A stretch of 36,505 nt of DNA, taken from positions 1 through 36,505 of the forward strand of contig JAGWWA010000014.1 of NCBI GenBank assembly GCA_018970605.1, in the 5' to 3' direction. Under the pieces are notes generated by a model. That model was not told the DNA's origin. It saw only the letters and a list, made by a program, of their open reading frames with translations, and did not search any database. Below, piece by piece: positions 10,496 through 23,125 of the stretch. The translations under genes were made by a program, and so were the position numbers. The stretch's first letter is position 1. The number at the start of each line of letters is the position of its first letter. The stretch is from Planctomycetota bacterium. GTDB taxonomy: Bacteria > Planctomycetota > Planctomycetia > Pirellulales > UBA1268.

Positions 10496-10924
10496 ATGGC
10501 AACGGCTGAAGCGACTCGTGAATTCTCGAAGGAGACCAAGGACCTCGGCGACAAGATCGTCGGCCTCACGCTGAAGGCGGCGAAGGAGTTGTCGGATTAC
10601 CTCGACGAAGTTCACGGCATCAAGCCGGCTGCCGGCGGCGCGGTCATGATGGCTGCTCCGGGCGCCGGTGGTGCTGGCGGCGGTGCGGCTGGCGCCGAGG
10701 CGGCTGCCGAGAAGACCGAGTTCGACGTCGTGCTCGAGGCCTTCGGCGACAACAAGATCGGTGTCATCAAGGTGGTTCGTGCCGCGACCGGCCTGGGGCT
10801 CAAGGAAGCCAAGGACATGGTCGAAGGTGCTCCCTCCAAGGTGAAGGAAGGCATCTCGAAGGCCGACGCCGAGAAGTTGAAGAAGGAACTGGAAGAGGCT
10901 GGCGCCAAGGTCGCGATCAAGTAA
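10496..10924 (+). CDS. rplL: 50S ribosomal protein L7/L12
   Basis: This multicopy stalk protein recruits translation GTPases. The 142-aa form has an N-terminal dimerisation domain (about residues 10-45), an Ala/Gly-rich flexible hinge (about 46-72) and the conserved globular C-terminal domain from [23 protein letters not shown] to the end, including [15 protein letters not shown]. It is somewhat longer than the usual 120-130 aa because of a short charged N-terminal extension. The start ATG has GGGAAAGGA upstream. The AAGTAA end is followed directly by a large hairpin and a promoter-like sequence ahead of rpoB. Confidence 0.97.
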   Translation: MATAEATREFSKETKDLGDKIVGLTLKAAKELSDYLDEVHGIKPAAGGAVMMAAPGAGGAGGGAAGAEAAAEKTEFDVVLEAFGDNKIGVIKVVRAATGLGLKEAKDMVEGAPSKVKEGISKADAEKLKKELEEAGAKVAIK

Positions 10925-10937
10925 ACGCCTGAAAAAG

Positions 10938-10978
10938 CCGTTTGGCGGCGGGAGGTTGGCCTCTTTGTCGCCAAACGG
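10938..10978 (+). terminator. rplL-rpoB intergenic hairpin
   Basis: A perfect 10-bp stem CCGTTTGGCG/CGCCAAACGG starts 13 nt after the rplL stop; its loop holds a second small hairpin (GAGG/CCTC). It is placed where E. coli has its rplL-rpoB attenuator and processing site. No T-run follows; instead a -10-like hexamer abuts the stem. Confidence 0.55.
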
Positions 10979-10984
10979 TATAGT
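10956..10984 (+). promoter_or_regulatory. Candidate rpoBC promoter embedded in the hairpin
   Basis: TTGGCC (4/6) and TATAGT (5/6) are separated by exactly 17 nt. The -35 lies in the hairpin loop and the spacer is the 3' arm. Transcription would begin near 10991, leaving a leader of about 230 nt before rpoB. The rest of the gap up to 11220 shows no ORF, only the GAGGAG Shine-Dalgarno of rpoB. Confidence 0.45.
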
Positions 10985-11220
10985 ATTTGCGTCTACGTTC
11001 CGTCCCTGCCAGTCCTGCCCCCGCTCTCCAGTTGTCCCTGTTTGTTGGCCGCCCTGAAGGTCGCCTAGTCCGCTGTGGCCTGCGCGCCGTCGGTGGATTC
11101 GTCGACTGCCTGTCGATCAATGGTCCGTTGTGGTGAAGCGGATTCCAGAATCGACAGTGTCCTGAATGGAACGCGACCCGATCGCGGCCTGACCAGACCA
11201 TCCCGAGGAGTTTTCTGTCA

Positions 11221-14200
11221 ATGGCAACTCGCGCCGTCCGCCGCCTCCAGCCCAGTGAAGTTCGCCACTTCGGCAGTCGTCGCGCCAGTCATCACATTCC
11301 CGATCTCACCGAGATCCAGACCAGGTTCTACGACAAGTTTCTGCAGTACGACGTTCCGGCCGCGAAGCGGAAGGACGAGGGGATCGAGGGCGTGCTCCGG
11401 GAAATCTTCCCGATCGAGAGCTACGACCGCACGGTGAAGATCGAGTACCTGCGGTACGAACTGGGCAAGCCGCGGTACAGCCCCGACGAGTGTCGGCAAC
11501 TCCGGCTCACCTACGGCCGCCCGTTGCGTGTCTGGCTGCGGCTCACTCGAGAGCAGCCGATCGAGGAGGAGGTCTACCTCGGCGACATCCCCATCATGCT
11601 CGGGGGTGGAGAGTTCATTATCAACGGTGCCGAGCGGGTGGTGGTGAGCCAGCTTCATCGTTCTCCAGGCATCGATTTCGTGGCCGACACCGAATCGAGC
11701 GATCGGAAGACGCACAACTGCCGCATCATTCCAGAGCGGGGGAGTTGGATCGAACTCAACGTGTCGAAGAAGGACACGATGCAGGTGCGGATCGACCAGA
11801 GCGGCAAGTTTTCGGCGCTCACGCTCCTGCGGGCGATGGATCCCAAGTACACCTCCGACGCCGAGATCCTCAAGCTCTTCTACAAGACCGAGAAGGTGAA
11901 GACCGAGGGTGGTCGGTACGTCGCCAAGGTCGAGGGAAAGATCGCGGTCGACGACATCGTGTATCCCAAGGGCAGCGAGCGGGCGGGCGAGATCATCGTG
12001 GACGCGGGCTGCAAGATCACGCACGACCAGGCCGAGTTGATCTGCACCTCCGGCCTCAAGGCGGTCGAGGTGATGCTGGAGCAGAAGGTTCCGCTGATCG
12101 TCAACAGCCTCCGCGAGGATGCCGACGAATCGAAGCGTCGGACCGGGGTCGCGCCCAGCCACGAAGACGCGCTGATCCGCATCTACCAGCGGTTGCGGCC
12201 CGGCAATCCGCCGGCCCTCGACAAGGCCAAGGCGCTCTTCGACGAGAAGTTCAAGGACACGAATCGCTACCGACTCGGTCGCGTCGGCCGCTTCCGCATC
12301 AACCGCAAGCTCGGCCTCGACGTTCCTGAGACGGAGATGACCCTCCGGGCCGAGGACATGATCGCCGCGATCCGCTACATGCTCCAGCTCAGCGAGGGCG
12401 AGGGCGAGGTGGAGGTGGACGACATCGACCACCTCGGCAACCGCCGACTGAGGACGATCGACGAGCTGGCCAGCGACGAGCTTCGCAAGGGCTTCCTCAA
12501 GCTCCGCCGCACCGTCCAGGAGCGGATGAGCCTCAAGGATGTCGCGGAGATGTCGCCGCGGACCCTCATCAACCCCAAGAGCATCTCGGCGGCGATCGAG
12601 TATTTCTTCGGTCGCGGCGAGTTGTCGCAGGTGGTGGACCAGACCAACCCGCTCTCGATGCTCACGCACGAGCGGCGGCTTTCTGCGCTCGGCCCGGGCG
12701 GCCTCAACCGGAAGCGTGCGGGCTTCGAAGTTCGCGACGTGCACATCTCGCACTATGGCCGGATCTGCCCGATCGAGACGCCAGAAGGCACGAACATCGG
12801 TCTGATCTCCAGCCTGGCGATCTACTCCGGCGTCGATTCCTATGGCTTCCTCGTGACGCCGTATCGCAAGGTTTCGAAGTCGAAGCTGACCGATGACGTC
12901 GTCTGGCTGCGTGCCGACGAGGAGCATGACGCCCACCTCGCTCCGGCCGATGCGACGGTGGTGGACGGCAAGCTCGTCGGAGACACGATCATCGCCCGCT
13001 ACAAGGGCGACTTCGTGCTCGTGCCGGCTGAGGACATCGAGTACATCGACGTCGCTCCAAGCCAGATGGTTGGCGTGTCGGCCGGTCTCATTCCGTTCCT
13101 CGAGCACGACGACGCCAATCGCGCGCTCATGGGCTCCAACATGCAGCGACAGGCCGTGCCGCTGCTCGTCACGGAGCCGCCGGTGGTGGCGACGGGCATG
13201 GAGCGCGACGTGGCCACCAACTCCGGCCTGCTCGTGCGGGCCGGAAAGAAGGGCACGATCACCTACGTCGATGCCGAGTCGATCGAGGTCACGCCTCCGG
13301 GCGGGGCCGCCCCGGACGTCTATCCGTTGCGGAAGTACGTCGGTCTCAACGAGCGTACCTGCCAGAACCAGAAGCCGATCGTCCAACTCGGCCAGAAGGT
13401 CGAGAAGGGCGAGGTGCTCGCCGACGGCGCGGCGACCTACAAGGGCGAACTGGCCCTGGGTCGCAACGTGCTCGTCGGCTTCATCGCCTGGGACGGCTTC
13501 AACTTCGAGGATGCGATCATCATCAGCGAGGAGCTGGTGGAGGACGACGTCTACACCTCGATCCACATCGAGGAATACGACATCGAGATTCGCGACACGA
13601 AGCTCGGCCGTGAGGAGTTCACCCGCGACATTCCCAATGTGGGCGAGCGGGCGCTCCACAACCTCGACGAGAACGGCATCGTCCGCATCGGCACCTACGT
13701 GCGTCCCGGCGACATCCTCGTCGGCAAGGTCTCGCCCAAGAGCAAGACGGAGCTGACGCCGGAAGAGAAGCTGCTGCACGCCATCTTCGGCCGGGCCGGC
13801 GAGGACGTGAAGAACGACTCGCTGGAGGTGCCGTCGGGCGTGGAGGGCATCGTCACCGCCACCGAGAAGTTCTCGCGGCAGATGAGCCTGTCCGAGGACG
13901 AGCGACGCGAGTTCCAGAAGCAGCTCAAGGAGGCCGAGAGCGAGGGCAACCTGCGGATCGCCGAGGCCTTCGGGGCGATGGTGGCCGAGATGGAGAAGGT
14001 GCTCCAGAAGCCGTTGACGGCCGATGACGGCAGTCCACTCGTGCGGAATCAGGACCACAAGGTGGTGGCGGAGCGGGCCGCGGCGTTCAAGCCGGATGAG
14101 TTCGACATCCGCTCGCCGCAGCGCAAGGCCGACGTCGACAAGATCATCAAGACGATGTGGCCGGCCGTGGAAGAGGCGATCGACGGCAAGGACCGCCGGC

Positions 14201-14976
14201 TGAACAGCATGAAGCGGGGCGACGAGCTTCGTCCTGGCGTGCTGCAGATGGTGAAGGTCTACGTCGCCGCCAAGCGGGTGATCTCGGTCGGCGACAAGAT
14301 GGCCGGACGCCACGGCAACAAGGGTGTGATCGCCAAGATCCTGCCGAAGGAGGAGATGCCCTTCCTCGCCGATGGCACCCCGCTGCAGATTCTGCTCAAC
14401 CCGCTCGGCGTGCCGAGCCGCATGAACGTGGGCCAGATCCTCGAAACGCATCTCGGCTGGGCAGGGAAGATCCTGGGATTCCAGGCGATCACGCCGGTGT
14501 TCGACGGAGCCAGCGAAGAAGACATCAACAAGGTGCTCGACGACGCCAAGCTCCCGAGGCACGGCAAGGCGCAGTTGTTCGACGGCCGCACCGGCGAGCC
14601 GCTCGAGCAGGAGACGACGGTGGGCTACATCTACATGCTGAAGCTCCACCACCTCGTCGACGACAAGGTCCACGCCCGCTCCACGGGTCCGTACTCGCTC
14701 ATCACCCAGCAGCCGCTGGGAGGCAAGGCGCGGTTCGGCGGCCAGCGCTTCGGCGAAATGGAAGTCTGGGCGCTCGAGGCCTACGGCGCGGCGTACATCC
14801 TCCAGGAGCTCCTCACCGTGAAGAGCGACGACGTGGAGGGCCGCACGAAGATCTACGAGAGCATGGTGAAGGGCGAAAACACGCTCGAGGCCGGCACGCC
14901 CGCCAGCTTCGACGTGCTCACCAACGAGATCCGTGGCCTGGCCTTGAACATGCAGTTGGAGAAGCGACGGATCTAG
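11221..14976 (+). CDS. rpoB: DNA-directed RNA polymerase subunit beta
   Basis: The 1251-aa beta subunit is complete, from the N-terminal protrusion through [21 protein letters not shown] to the C-terminal clamp region ([24 protein letters not shown]). The rifampicin pocket reads [25 protein letters not shown]. The residues equivalent to E. coli D516, H526 and S531 are wild type, but F514 and M515 positions are both V, N518 is T and K527 is E. Start ATG 11221 has GAGGAG about 11 nt upstream. It is separated from rpoC by 157 nt. No split or intein was found. Confidence 0.98.
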   Translation: MATRAVRRLQPSEVRHFGSRRASHHIPDLTEIQTRFYDKFLQYDVPAAKRKDEGIEGVLREIFPIESYDRTVKIEYLRYELGKPRYSPDECRQLRLTYGRPLRVWLRLTREQPIEEEVYLGDIPIMLGGGEFIINGAERVVVSQLHRSPGIDFVADTESSDRKTHNCRIIPERGSWIELNVSKKDTMQVRIDQSGKFSALTLLRAMDPKYTSDAEILKLFYKTEKVKTEGGRYVAKVEGKIAVDDIVYPKGSERAGEIIVDAGCKITHDQAELICTSGLKAVEVMLEQKVPLIVNSLREDADESKRRTGVAPSHEDALIRIYQRLRPGNPPALDKAKALFDEKFKDTNRYRLGRVGRFRINRKLGLDVPETEMTLRAEDMIAAIRYMLQLSEGEGEVEVDDIDHLGNRRLRTIDELASDELRKGFLKLRRTVQERMSLKDVAEMSPRTLINPKSISAAIEYFFGRGELSQVVDQTNPLSMLTHERRLSALGPGGLNRKRAGFEVRDVHISHYGRICPIETPEGTNIGLISSLAIYSGVDSYGFLVTPYRKVSKSKLTDDVVWLRADEEHDAHLAPADATVVDGKLVGDTIIARYKGDFVLVPAEDIEYIDVAPSQMVGVSAGLIPFLEHDDANRALMGSNMQRQAVPLLVTEPPVVATGMERDVATNSGLLVRAGKKGTITYVDAESIEVTPPGGAAPDVYPLRKYVGLNERTCQNQKPIVQLGQKVEKGEVLADGAATYKGELALGRNVLVGFIAWDGFNFEDAIIISEELVEDDVYTSIHIEEYDIEIRDTKLGREEFTRDIPNVGERALHNLDENGIVRIGTYVRPGDILVGKVSPKSKTELTPEEKLLHAIFGRAGEDVKNDSLEVPSGVEGIVTATEKFSRQMSLSEDERREFQKQLKEAESEGNLRIAEAFGAMVAEMEKVLQKPLTADDGSPLVRNQDHKVVAERAAAFKPDEFDIRSPQRKADVDKIIKTMWPAVEEAIDGKDRRLNSMKRGDELRPGVLQMVKVYVAAKRVISVGDKMAGRHGNKGVIAKILPKEEMPFLADGTPLQILLNPLGVPSRMNVGQILETHLGWAGKILGFQAITPVFDGASEEDINKVLDDAKLPRHGKAQLFDGRTGEPLEQETTVGYIYMLKLHHLVDDKVHARSTGPYSLITQQPLGGKARFGGQRFGEMEVWALEAYGAAYILQELLTVKSDDVEGRTKIYESMVKGENTLEAGTPASFDVLTNEIRGLALNMQLEKRRI

Positions 14977-15015
14977 GTTCACGCGGGCGGAGCCATCGTG
15001 GCCTTCGCCTGCCTG

Positions 15016-15049
15016 GGAACCGGTCGGGATCATCGGTGCCCGCGGTTCC
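15016..15049 (+). promoter_or_regulatory. Hairpin in the rpoB-rpoC gap
   Basis: GGAACCG pairs with CGGTTCC across a 20-nt loop, about 40 nt after the rpoB stop. It could be an mRNA processing or stability element. There is no T-run and no clear promoter in this 157-nt gap. Confidence 0.25.
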
Positions 15050-15133
15050 ACGACAGTCAAGTCTCCAGTCCGACATCACAACCATCACAACGTTGATCAA
15101 CATTCGCCTCGAAAGGCCTTAGGAGAATCGCCC

Positions 15134-19474
<4,341 letters not shown>

Positions 19475-19506
19475 GCCTTCCGGGCATCGCGGCCCAACGA
19501 GTCCAT

Positions 19507-19545
19507 GCGGGCGTGGCCTGTGGCGGAAGCCGGGGCCACGCCCGC
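19507..19545 (+). terminator. Terminator-like hairpin after rpoC
   Basis: GCGGGCGTGGCC and GGCCACGCCCGC form a perfect 12-bp stem with a 15-nt loop, 32 nt after the rpoC stop. A T-run is missing, but this is the strongest stem in the gap and marks the probable end of the ribosomal/RNAP operon. Confidence 0.55.
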
Positions 19546-19588
19546 TGTCATATCCGGCGCAGCCGTCAGGACCGGGAGCGGAAGCTTT

Positions 19589-19617
19589 TTGCTGCCGTGA
19601 GAGTGTCGAAGTACTGT
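19589..19617 (+). promoter_or_regulatory. Weak candidate promoter of the secreted-protein gene
   Basis: TTGCTG and TACTGT are separated by 17 nt and lie 40 nt upstream of the ATG at 19658. Only half of each hexamer matches consensus. Confidence 0.25.
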
Positions 19618-19657
19618 CAGAGGCAGGGCGGTTGCCACCTCCTGCCAGGACGAACCC

Positions 19658-20539
19658 ATGACACGCACAGCCTCATTGCTCCTCCTCGTGGTCGCCGTCT
19701 GGGGGACGGCTGCCTCCGCCGAGGTGGCCCCGTACAACCCCTACGCCGATGCGCAGGATGCGCCGCCGCCGATCGCGGCCGACGGGACGATCCACTGGGG
19801 GACCTTCTACAAGTCGGCGAAGCTGCAGCAGGCCTACGAGCGGCTCTGGAACCTGGGCGCCTGCCGCGGGTCGAACAAGGCGATCACGATTCCCGTCGCC
19901 GAGAACAAGGTGGTGATCGACCGGCTGCCCGAGGCCGAGTTCAAGGGCGTCGTGCGGGCGGTGGAAGGCCAGACCGCTGGCGGCATGGTCGCCTTCGACG
20001 AGCCGACGTCCGCCGTCGGCGATCACGTCGAGCCGCTCGTCGCCCAGTTTCATCCGGCCGGCGTGACCAGATTCCAGGTGGTGGGGCCGGCGCCGGTATC
20101 GATCCTGGCACCCGGCATGGTGGTCAGGCTGCGGGCGGAGGTCGATGCCAAGGGACGCACCGTACGCCCTGTCTCGGCCTTCGAGATCGTGACGCCCCCG
20201 ACGGGCTTCGTCCCCGATGCCATCCGCCCGGGCCAGGTGGACACGATCGTCGGAACCGTCGTCTCCATCCGTAAGAATGCGGTATCGCTTCGCATCGATG
20301 CCGGCAAGGTGCGGCGAATCACGCTCGACCTCGACAGCCATGCCGTAGCGACGATCGATGCGGCTCGCCTCGACCTTGTCGCTGCGGGCGACGCGATCGA
20401 GGTCAAGGGCCGTCTGTGGACGGGAGAAGGTGCGATGGGTGCAGGCACGATCTTCGTGTCCGACGTGCTTGTGTCGAAGCGTCCGCCGGCTGAGGCCGCA
20501 ACCGGCCAGCCGGGGCCACGGACCGTCGGGGCCCGGTGA
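19658..20539 (+). CDS. Secreted protein of unknown function
   Basis: I do not recognise a named family. The 293-aa protein starts with a clear signal peptide (MTRTASLLLLVVAVWGTAASA, cleavage probably after ASA at 21), so it should be exported. The mature part begins with VAPYNPYADAQ and a short helical region (FYKSAKLQQAYERLWNLGAC). Two beta-rich stretches follow (about residues 90-150 and 185-250); the second (VGTVVSIRKNAVSLRID...AGDAIEVKGRLW) looks like a small barrel of the OB type, but this is only a visual impression. Two Cys are absent or isolated, so no disulfide pattern is evident. It stands alone between the rpoC terminator and a hairpin that starts right at its stop. Confidence 0.75.
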   Translation: MTRTASLLLLVVAVWGTAASAEVAPYNPYADAQDAPPPIAADGTIHWGTFYKSAKLQQAYERLWNLGACRGSNKAITIPVAENKVVIDRLPEAEFKGVVRAVEGQTAGGMVAFDEPTSAVGDHVEPLVAQFHPAGVTRFQVVGPAPVSILAPGMVVRLRAEVDAKGRTVRPVSAFEIVTPPTGFVPDAIRPGQVDTIVGTVVSIRKNAVSLRIDAGKVRRITLDLDSHAVATIDAARLDLVAAGDAIEVKGRLWTGEGAMGAGTIFVSDVLVSKRPPAEAATGQPGPRTVGAR

Positions 20540-20557
20540 GCCGCCCGACCGGGCGGC
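20540..20557 (+). terminator. Hairpin directly at the stop codon
   Basis: GCCGCCCG and CGGGCGGC form a perfect 8-bp stem with a 2-nt AC apex, beginning on the base after the TGA. It is a candidate terminator without a T-run. Confidence 0.45.
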
Positions 20558-20646
20558 TGCTGGAACCGCGGCGGAGCGGCCCGTAGAGTGGTCGCGGTGG
20601 GCCGGGTGCCGGCCCGGCGGTAAACCCCCGGATCGAGAACTCCCCA

Positions 20647-21558
20647 ATGGGGTCGCGAACCGCTCGAGCGACACACGAAGCCCCGCTCGGGAACGTTGCT
20701 GGAAGGCTGCTCAGGCAGAGGCTTCGGGCCGTGGGCCGGGCTGTGTCAGCCGTGTCATCGGGAAGCCCGCGGGCCGAGGCCGTCCATCGGCTGCGAGTCT
20801 CGGCACGCCGCGCGAGCGCCGCCATCACAGCCTTCCGGCCGCTCATTCCACGGCGGCACCGCCGCTGGTTCAAAAGGTCGCTCCGTCACATTCGCCAGGC
20901 GGCTGGGGAGGCCCGCGACCTCGACGTGCTCGCCGTCCGCTGCCGGACGTCGAACCCCGCGGACTCGGAGACCGTCGCCCGACGGCACCTGGCGGACGCG
21001 CTCTCGAAGCGATGGCCGGAGACGCGGCGCGGGCTCCAGGAGGGAATCAGGCATCTGCGGCCACGCGATTGGGAGGCTCGGACGGACTCGCTCATCGCCG
21101 CCGTGGCGTCGGCGAAGATGGAACAGACGAATGCGGCGTTCACCCGCCGGCGGACACGGCGACTCGTCGGCAGGTATCTTGTTCGACTCGACGATCGGCT
21201 CCGCAGCGGTCGTAAGATTCACCGCCTGCGGATCGAGACAAAAAAACTGCGGTACGCGTTGGAGGTGTTTGCCGTCGCATTGCCGACGGCCTCAGGCACC
21301 GCCTGCGACCGCACGCTTCGCCAGCTGCAGAAGCGACTGGGCGAGTTCACCGATCGGGCGGCTGCCGCGGCGCGGCTGAAACGATGGTTACGGCGCGAGG
21401 AGGACGCTCGCGCCCGCCAGACGCTCGTCGCTGCGAGACGGCTGGAGTCGGCTTCCGCCAAGCGAGCGAGGCGCGGGTGCATGCGCTGGTGGACCGAGTC
21501 CCGTCGCGAGGCGATCGCCCGACGGCTGAGACAATTCCAGGGAGCGAAGACGGCATGA
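20647..21558 (+). CDS. CHAD domain protein
   Basis: This 303-aa, very Arg-rich basic protein contains a CHAD (conserved histidine alpha-helical) domain. The two signature repeats are visible as VHRLRVSARRASAAITAF (about residues 46-63) and IHRLRIETKKLRYALEVF (about 192-209). CHAD proteins bind inorganic polyphosphate through these His/Arg/Lys helices and often localise to polyphosphate granules. There is no signal peptide, so it is cytosolic. Its TGA overlaps the ATG of the next gene (ATGA at 21555-21558). No CYTH triphosphatase domain is fused, and none is adjacent. Confidence 0.88.
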   Translation: MGSRTARATHEAPLGNVAGRLLRQRLRAVGRAVSAVSSGSPRAEAVHRLRVSARRASAAITAFRPLIPRRHRRWFKRSLRHIRQAAGEARDLDVLAVRCRTSNPADSETVARRHLADALSKRWPETRRGLQEGIRHLRPRDWEARTDSLIAAVASAKMEQTNAAFTRRRTRRLVGRYLVRLDDRLRSGRKIHRLRIETKKLRYALEVFAVALPTASGTACDRTLRQLQKRLGEFTDRAAAAARLKRWLRREEDARARQTLVAARRLESASAKRARRGCMRWWTESRREAIARRLRQFQGAKTA

Positions 21559-22691
21559 CCATCGCACGGCGGGACCGACCGAGCCCCACGACGAGTCGGG
21601 GTGCGTGGCTCTGGCTGCTGCCGGTGCTCCTCGCCGTGGGCGTGTGGCTGGCCGGCCGGCCGCGGCGGGAGCCGGCGATTCCGGCGGGGCCTTTCCAGCC
21701 CACCGTGACCGGAAGGGGGGCGCCGGGCGATCCGCCGCCGGGGATGGTCTGGGTGCCCGGCGGGGAATACTCGATGGGCTGTGCCGATCCCCGAGGCCTG
21801 CCGTTCGGCGGCAACGATCCGATGAACGACGCCCGGCCGGTGCATCGCGTGCGAGTCGCGGGCTTTTGGATGGACGCCCATGAGGTCACCAACGACCAGT
21901 TCGCCGCGTTCGTGAAGGCGACCGGCTACGTCACCGTGGCTGAGCGGCCGCCTCGGGCCGAGGACTTCCCGGGAGCGGCGCCGGAAAACCTTGTGGCGGG
22001 ATCGATCGTGTTCACCCCGCCCGCCGAACAGGTGCCGCTGCGGGACGCCACCGGGATGGCGCACCTCCGCTGGTGGGCCTATGTGCCGGGTGCCTGCTGG
22101 AGCCATCCGGCCGGCCCCGACAGCGACCTCACCGGCAAGGGAAGCGACCCGGTGGTCCACGTCGCTTTCGAAGACGCCGAAGCCTACGCGGCGTGGGCCG
22201 GAAAGCGGCTGCCCACGGAGGCGGAATGGGAAGTCGCGTCGCGAGGAGGGCTCGCCGGTGCGACCTATCCATGGGGTGACGACTTCACGCCCGGCGGCCG
22301 CTGGATGGCGAACACCTGGCAGGGGCGGTTTCCGGGCGAAAACACCGCCGAGGATGGCTTCGCCGGCGTCGCACCGGTCGGCCGCTACCCGGCGAATGCC
22401 TATGGCCTCCACGACATGTCGGGAAACGTCTGGGAGTGGTGCAGCGACTGGTATCGCCCTGACACCTACGCGCGAGATGCCGCGTCCGGCGTTGCCGTGA
22501 ACCCGCGCGGCCCATCTGACAGCCACGACCCAGCGGAGCCTGGACAGCCGAAGCGGATTCAGCGTGGCGGATCATTTCTGTGCAGCGACCAGTACTGCTC
22601 CCGCTACATCGTCGGCACCCGCGGCAAGGGTGAGGTGTCGAGTGCCACCAACCACTGCGGCTTCCGCTGCGTGAAGCGGCCGGATCGGTGA
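21555..22691 (+). CDS. Membrane-anchored formylglycine-generating enzyme (sulfatase-modifying factor)
   Basis: The 378-aa protein has an Arg-rich N-terminus, one membrane span (about residues 17-36) and a full FGE-sulfatase domain from GMVWVPGGEYSMG to HCGFRCVK. Typical landmarks are MDAHEVTNDQFAAFV, KRLPTEAEWEVASRGG, YPWGDDF, YGLHDMSGNVWEWCSDWY and RGGSFLC. The copper-binding cysteine pair of genuine aerobic FGE is present as C343 and C348 (CSDQYC), matching the CxxxxC spacing of human C336/C341, so it should oxidise a sulfatase active-site Cys to formylglycine rather than being an EgtB or structural relative. No sulfatase gene is in the window. The start ATG overlaps the CHAD stop, implying co-expression. 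The membrane anchor suggests action at the inner membrane on exported sulfatases. Confidence 0.9.
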   Translation: MTIARRDRPSPTTSRGAWLWLLPVLLAVGVWLAGRPRREPAIPAGPFQPTVTGRGAPGDPPPGMVWVPGGEYSMGCADPRGLPFGGNDPMNDARPVHRVRVAGFWMDAHEVTNDQFAAFVKATGYVTVAERPPRAEDFPGAAPENLVAGSIVFTPPAEQVPLRDATGMAHLRWWAYVPGACWSHPAGPDSDLTGKGSDPVVHVAFEDAEAYAAWAGKRLPTEAEWEVASRGGLAGATYPWGDDFTPGGRWMANTWQGRFPGENTAEDGFAGVAPVGRYPANAYGLHDMSGNVWEWCSDWYRPDTYARDAASGVAVNPRGPSDSHDPAEPGQPKRIQRGGSFLCSDQYCSRYIVGTRGKGEVSSATNHCGFRCVKRPDR

Positions 22692-22739
22692 ACGGGTCTC
22701 ATACGGGTTACGCATGATCCTGAGGCGTTCGCGAGGCTC

Positions 22740-22867
22740 GGGGCTGCCCGTTCCCGTCGCCGGACACTCGCTGCGGGCTCCGGCCCTCCGCTTGCTGCAC
22801 GCCGGCTGCGCTTTGCCATCCTGGCTTCGCTTGCCGCCGAGCCCGGCTCGCGGGCACGGGCAGCCCC
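22740..22867. mobile_element. MITE-like element, copy 1 (128 bp)
   Basis: Imperfect 17-bp inverted ends GGGGCTGCCCGTTCCCG (22740-22756) and CGGGCACGGGCAGCCCC (22851-22867) differ at one position. The interior has no ORF and shares TCGCCGGAC, GCCATCC and TGGCT-CGCT blocks with the 130-bp copy at 26485. It lies between the FGE gene and polX. No target-site duplication is obvious. Confidence 0.6.
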
Positions 22868-22883
22868 TCGCGGCCTCTCGTAG

Positions 22884-22902
22884 CACAGGTTTTCAACCTG
22901 TG
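22884..22902. repeat. Short palindrome, possible terminator
   Basis: CACAGGTT and AACCTGTG form an 8-bp perfect stem with a TTC loop, 17 nt after MITE copy 1. From memory, this palindrome recurs between genes in planctomycete genomes (spurious ORFs there show the peptide TGFQPV). It may also terminate the CHAD-FGE transcript. Confidence 0.55.
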
Positions 22903-23125
22903 TGTCTTTCCGATTCGCGTTGCGCTCGGGGCATCATCCCTCGCATGTGATTTCGGACGGGGGAGCGGTCGGCCAGAGGCACGCGCAGAAGCCGGTGCGA
23001 CGTGTGCCCCGCGAGAGTGCGCCGAAGCGACAGGGCACAGAACTCACACGTCCCGCCGGCGCCGAGCATGCCGCCGGCCGACTGCGGTTGACGCGACGAC
23101 GCGCGAGAATCAAGTGTGATCCGTA
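22903..23125. other. Intergenic stretch without a gene
   Basis: This is the remainder of the 434-nt gap between the convergent FGE and polX genes (22692-23125). Beyond the element and palindrome described separately, no credible gene, RNA or further repeat was found. Confidence 0.6.

Noticed and set aside
11218-15060. Long minus-strand open frame (1280 codons) antisense to rpoB, and similar ones antisense to rpoC and tuf
   Set aside because: High GC at third positions suppresses stops on the opposite strand. The translations are low-complexity (His/Leu/Asp/Val/Arg-rich) and the plus-strand genes are unmistakable.
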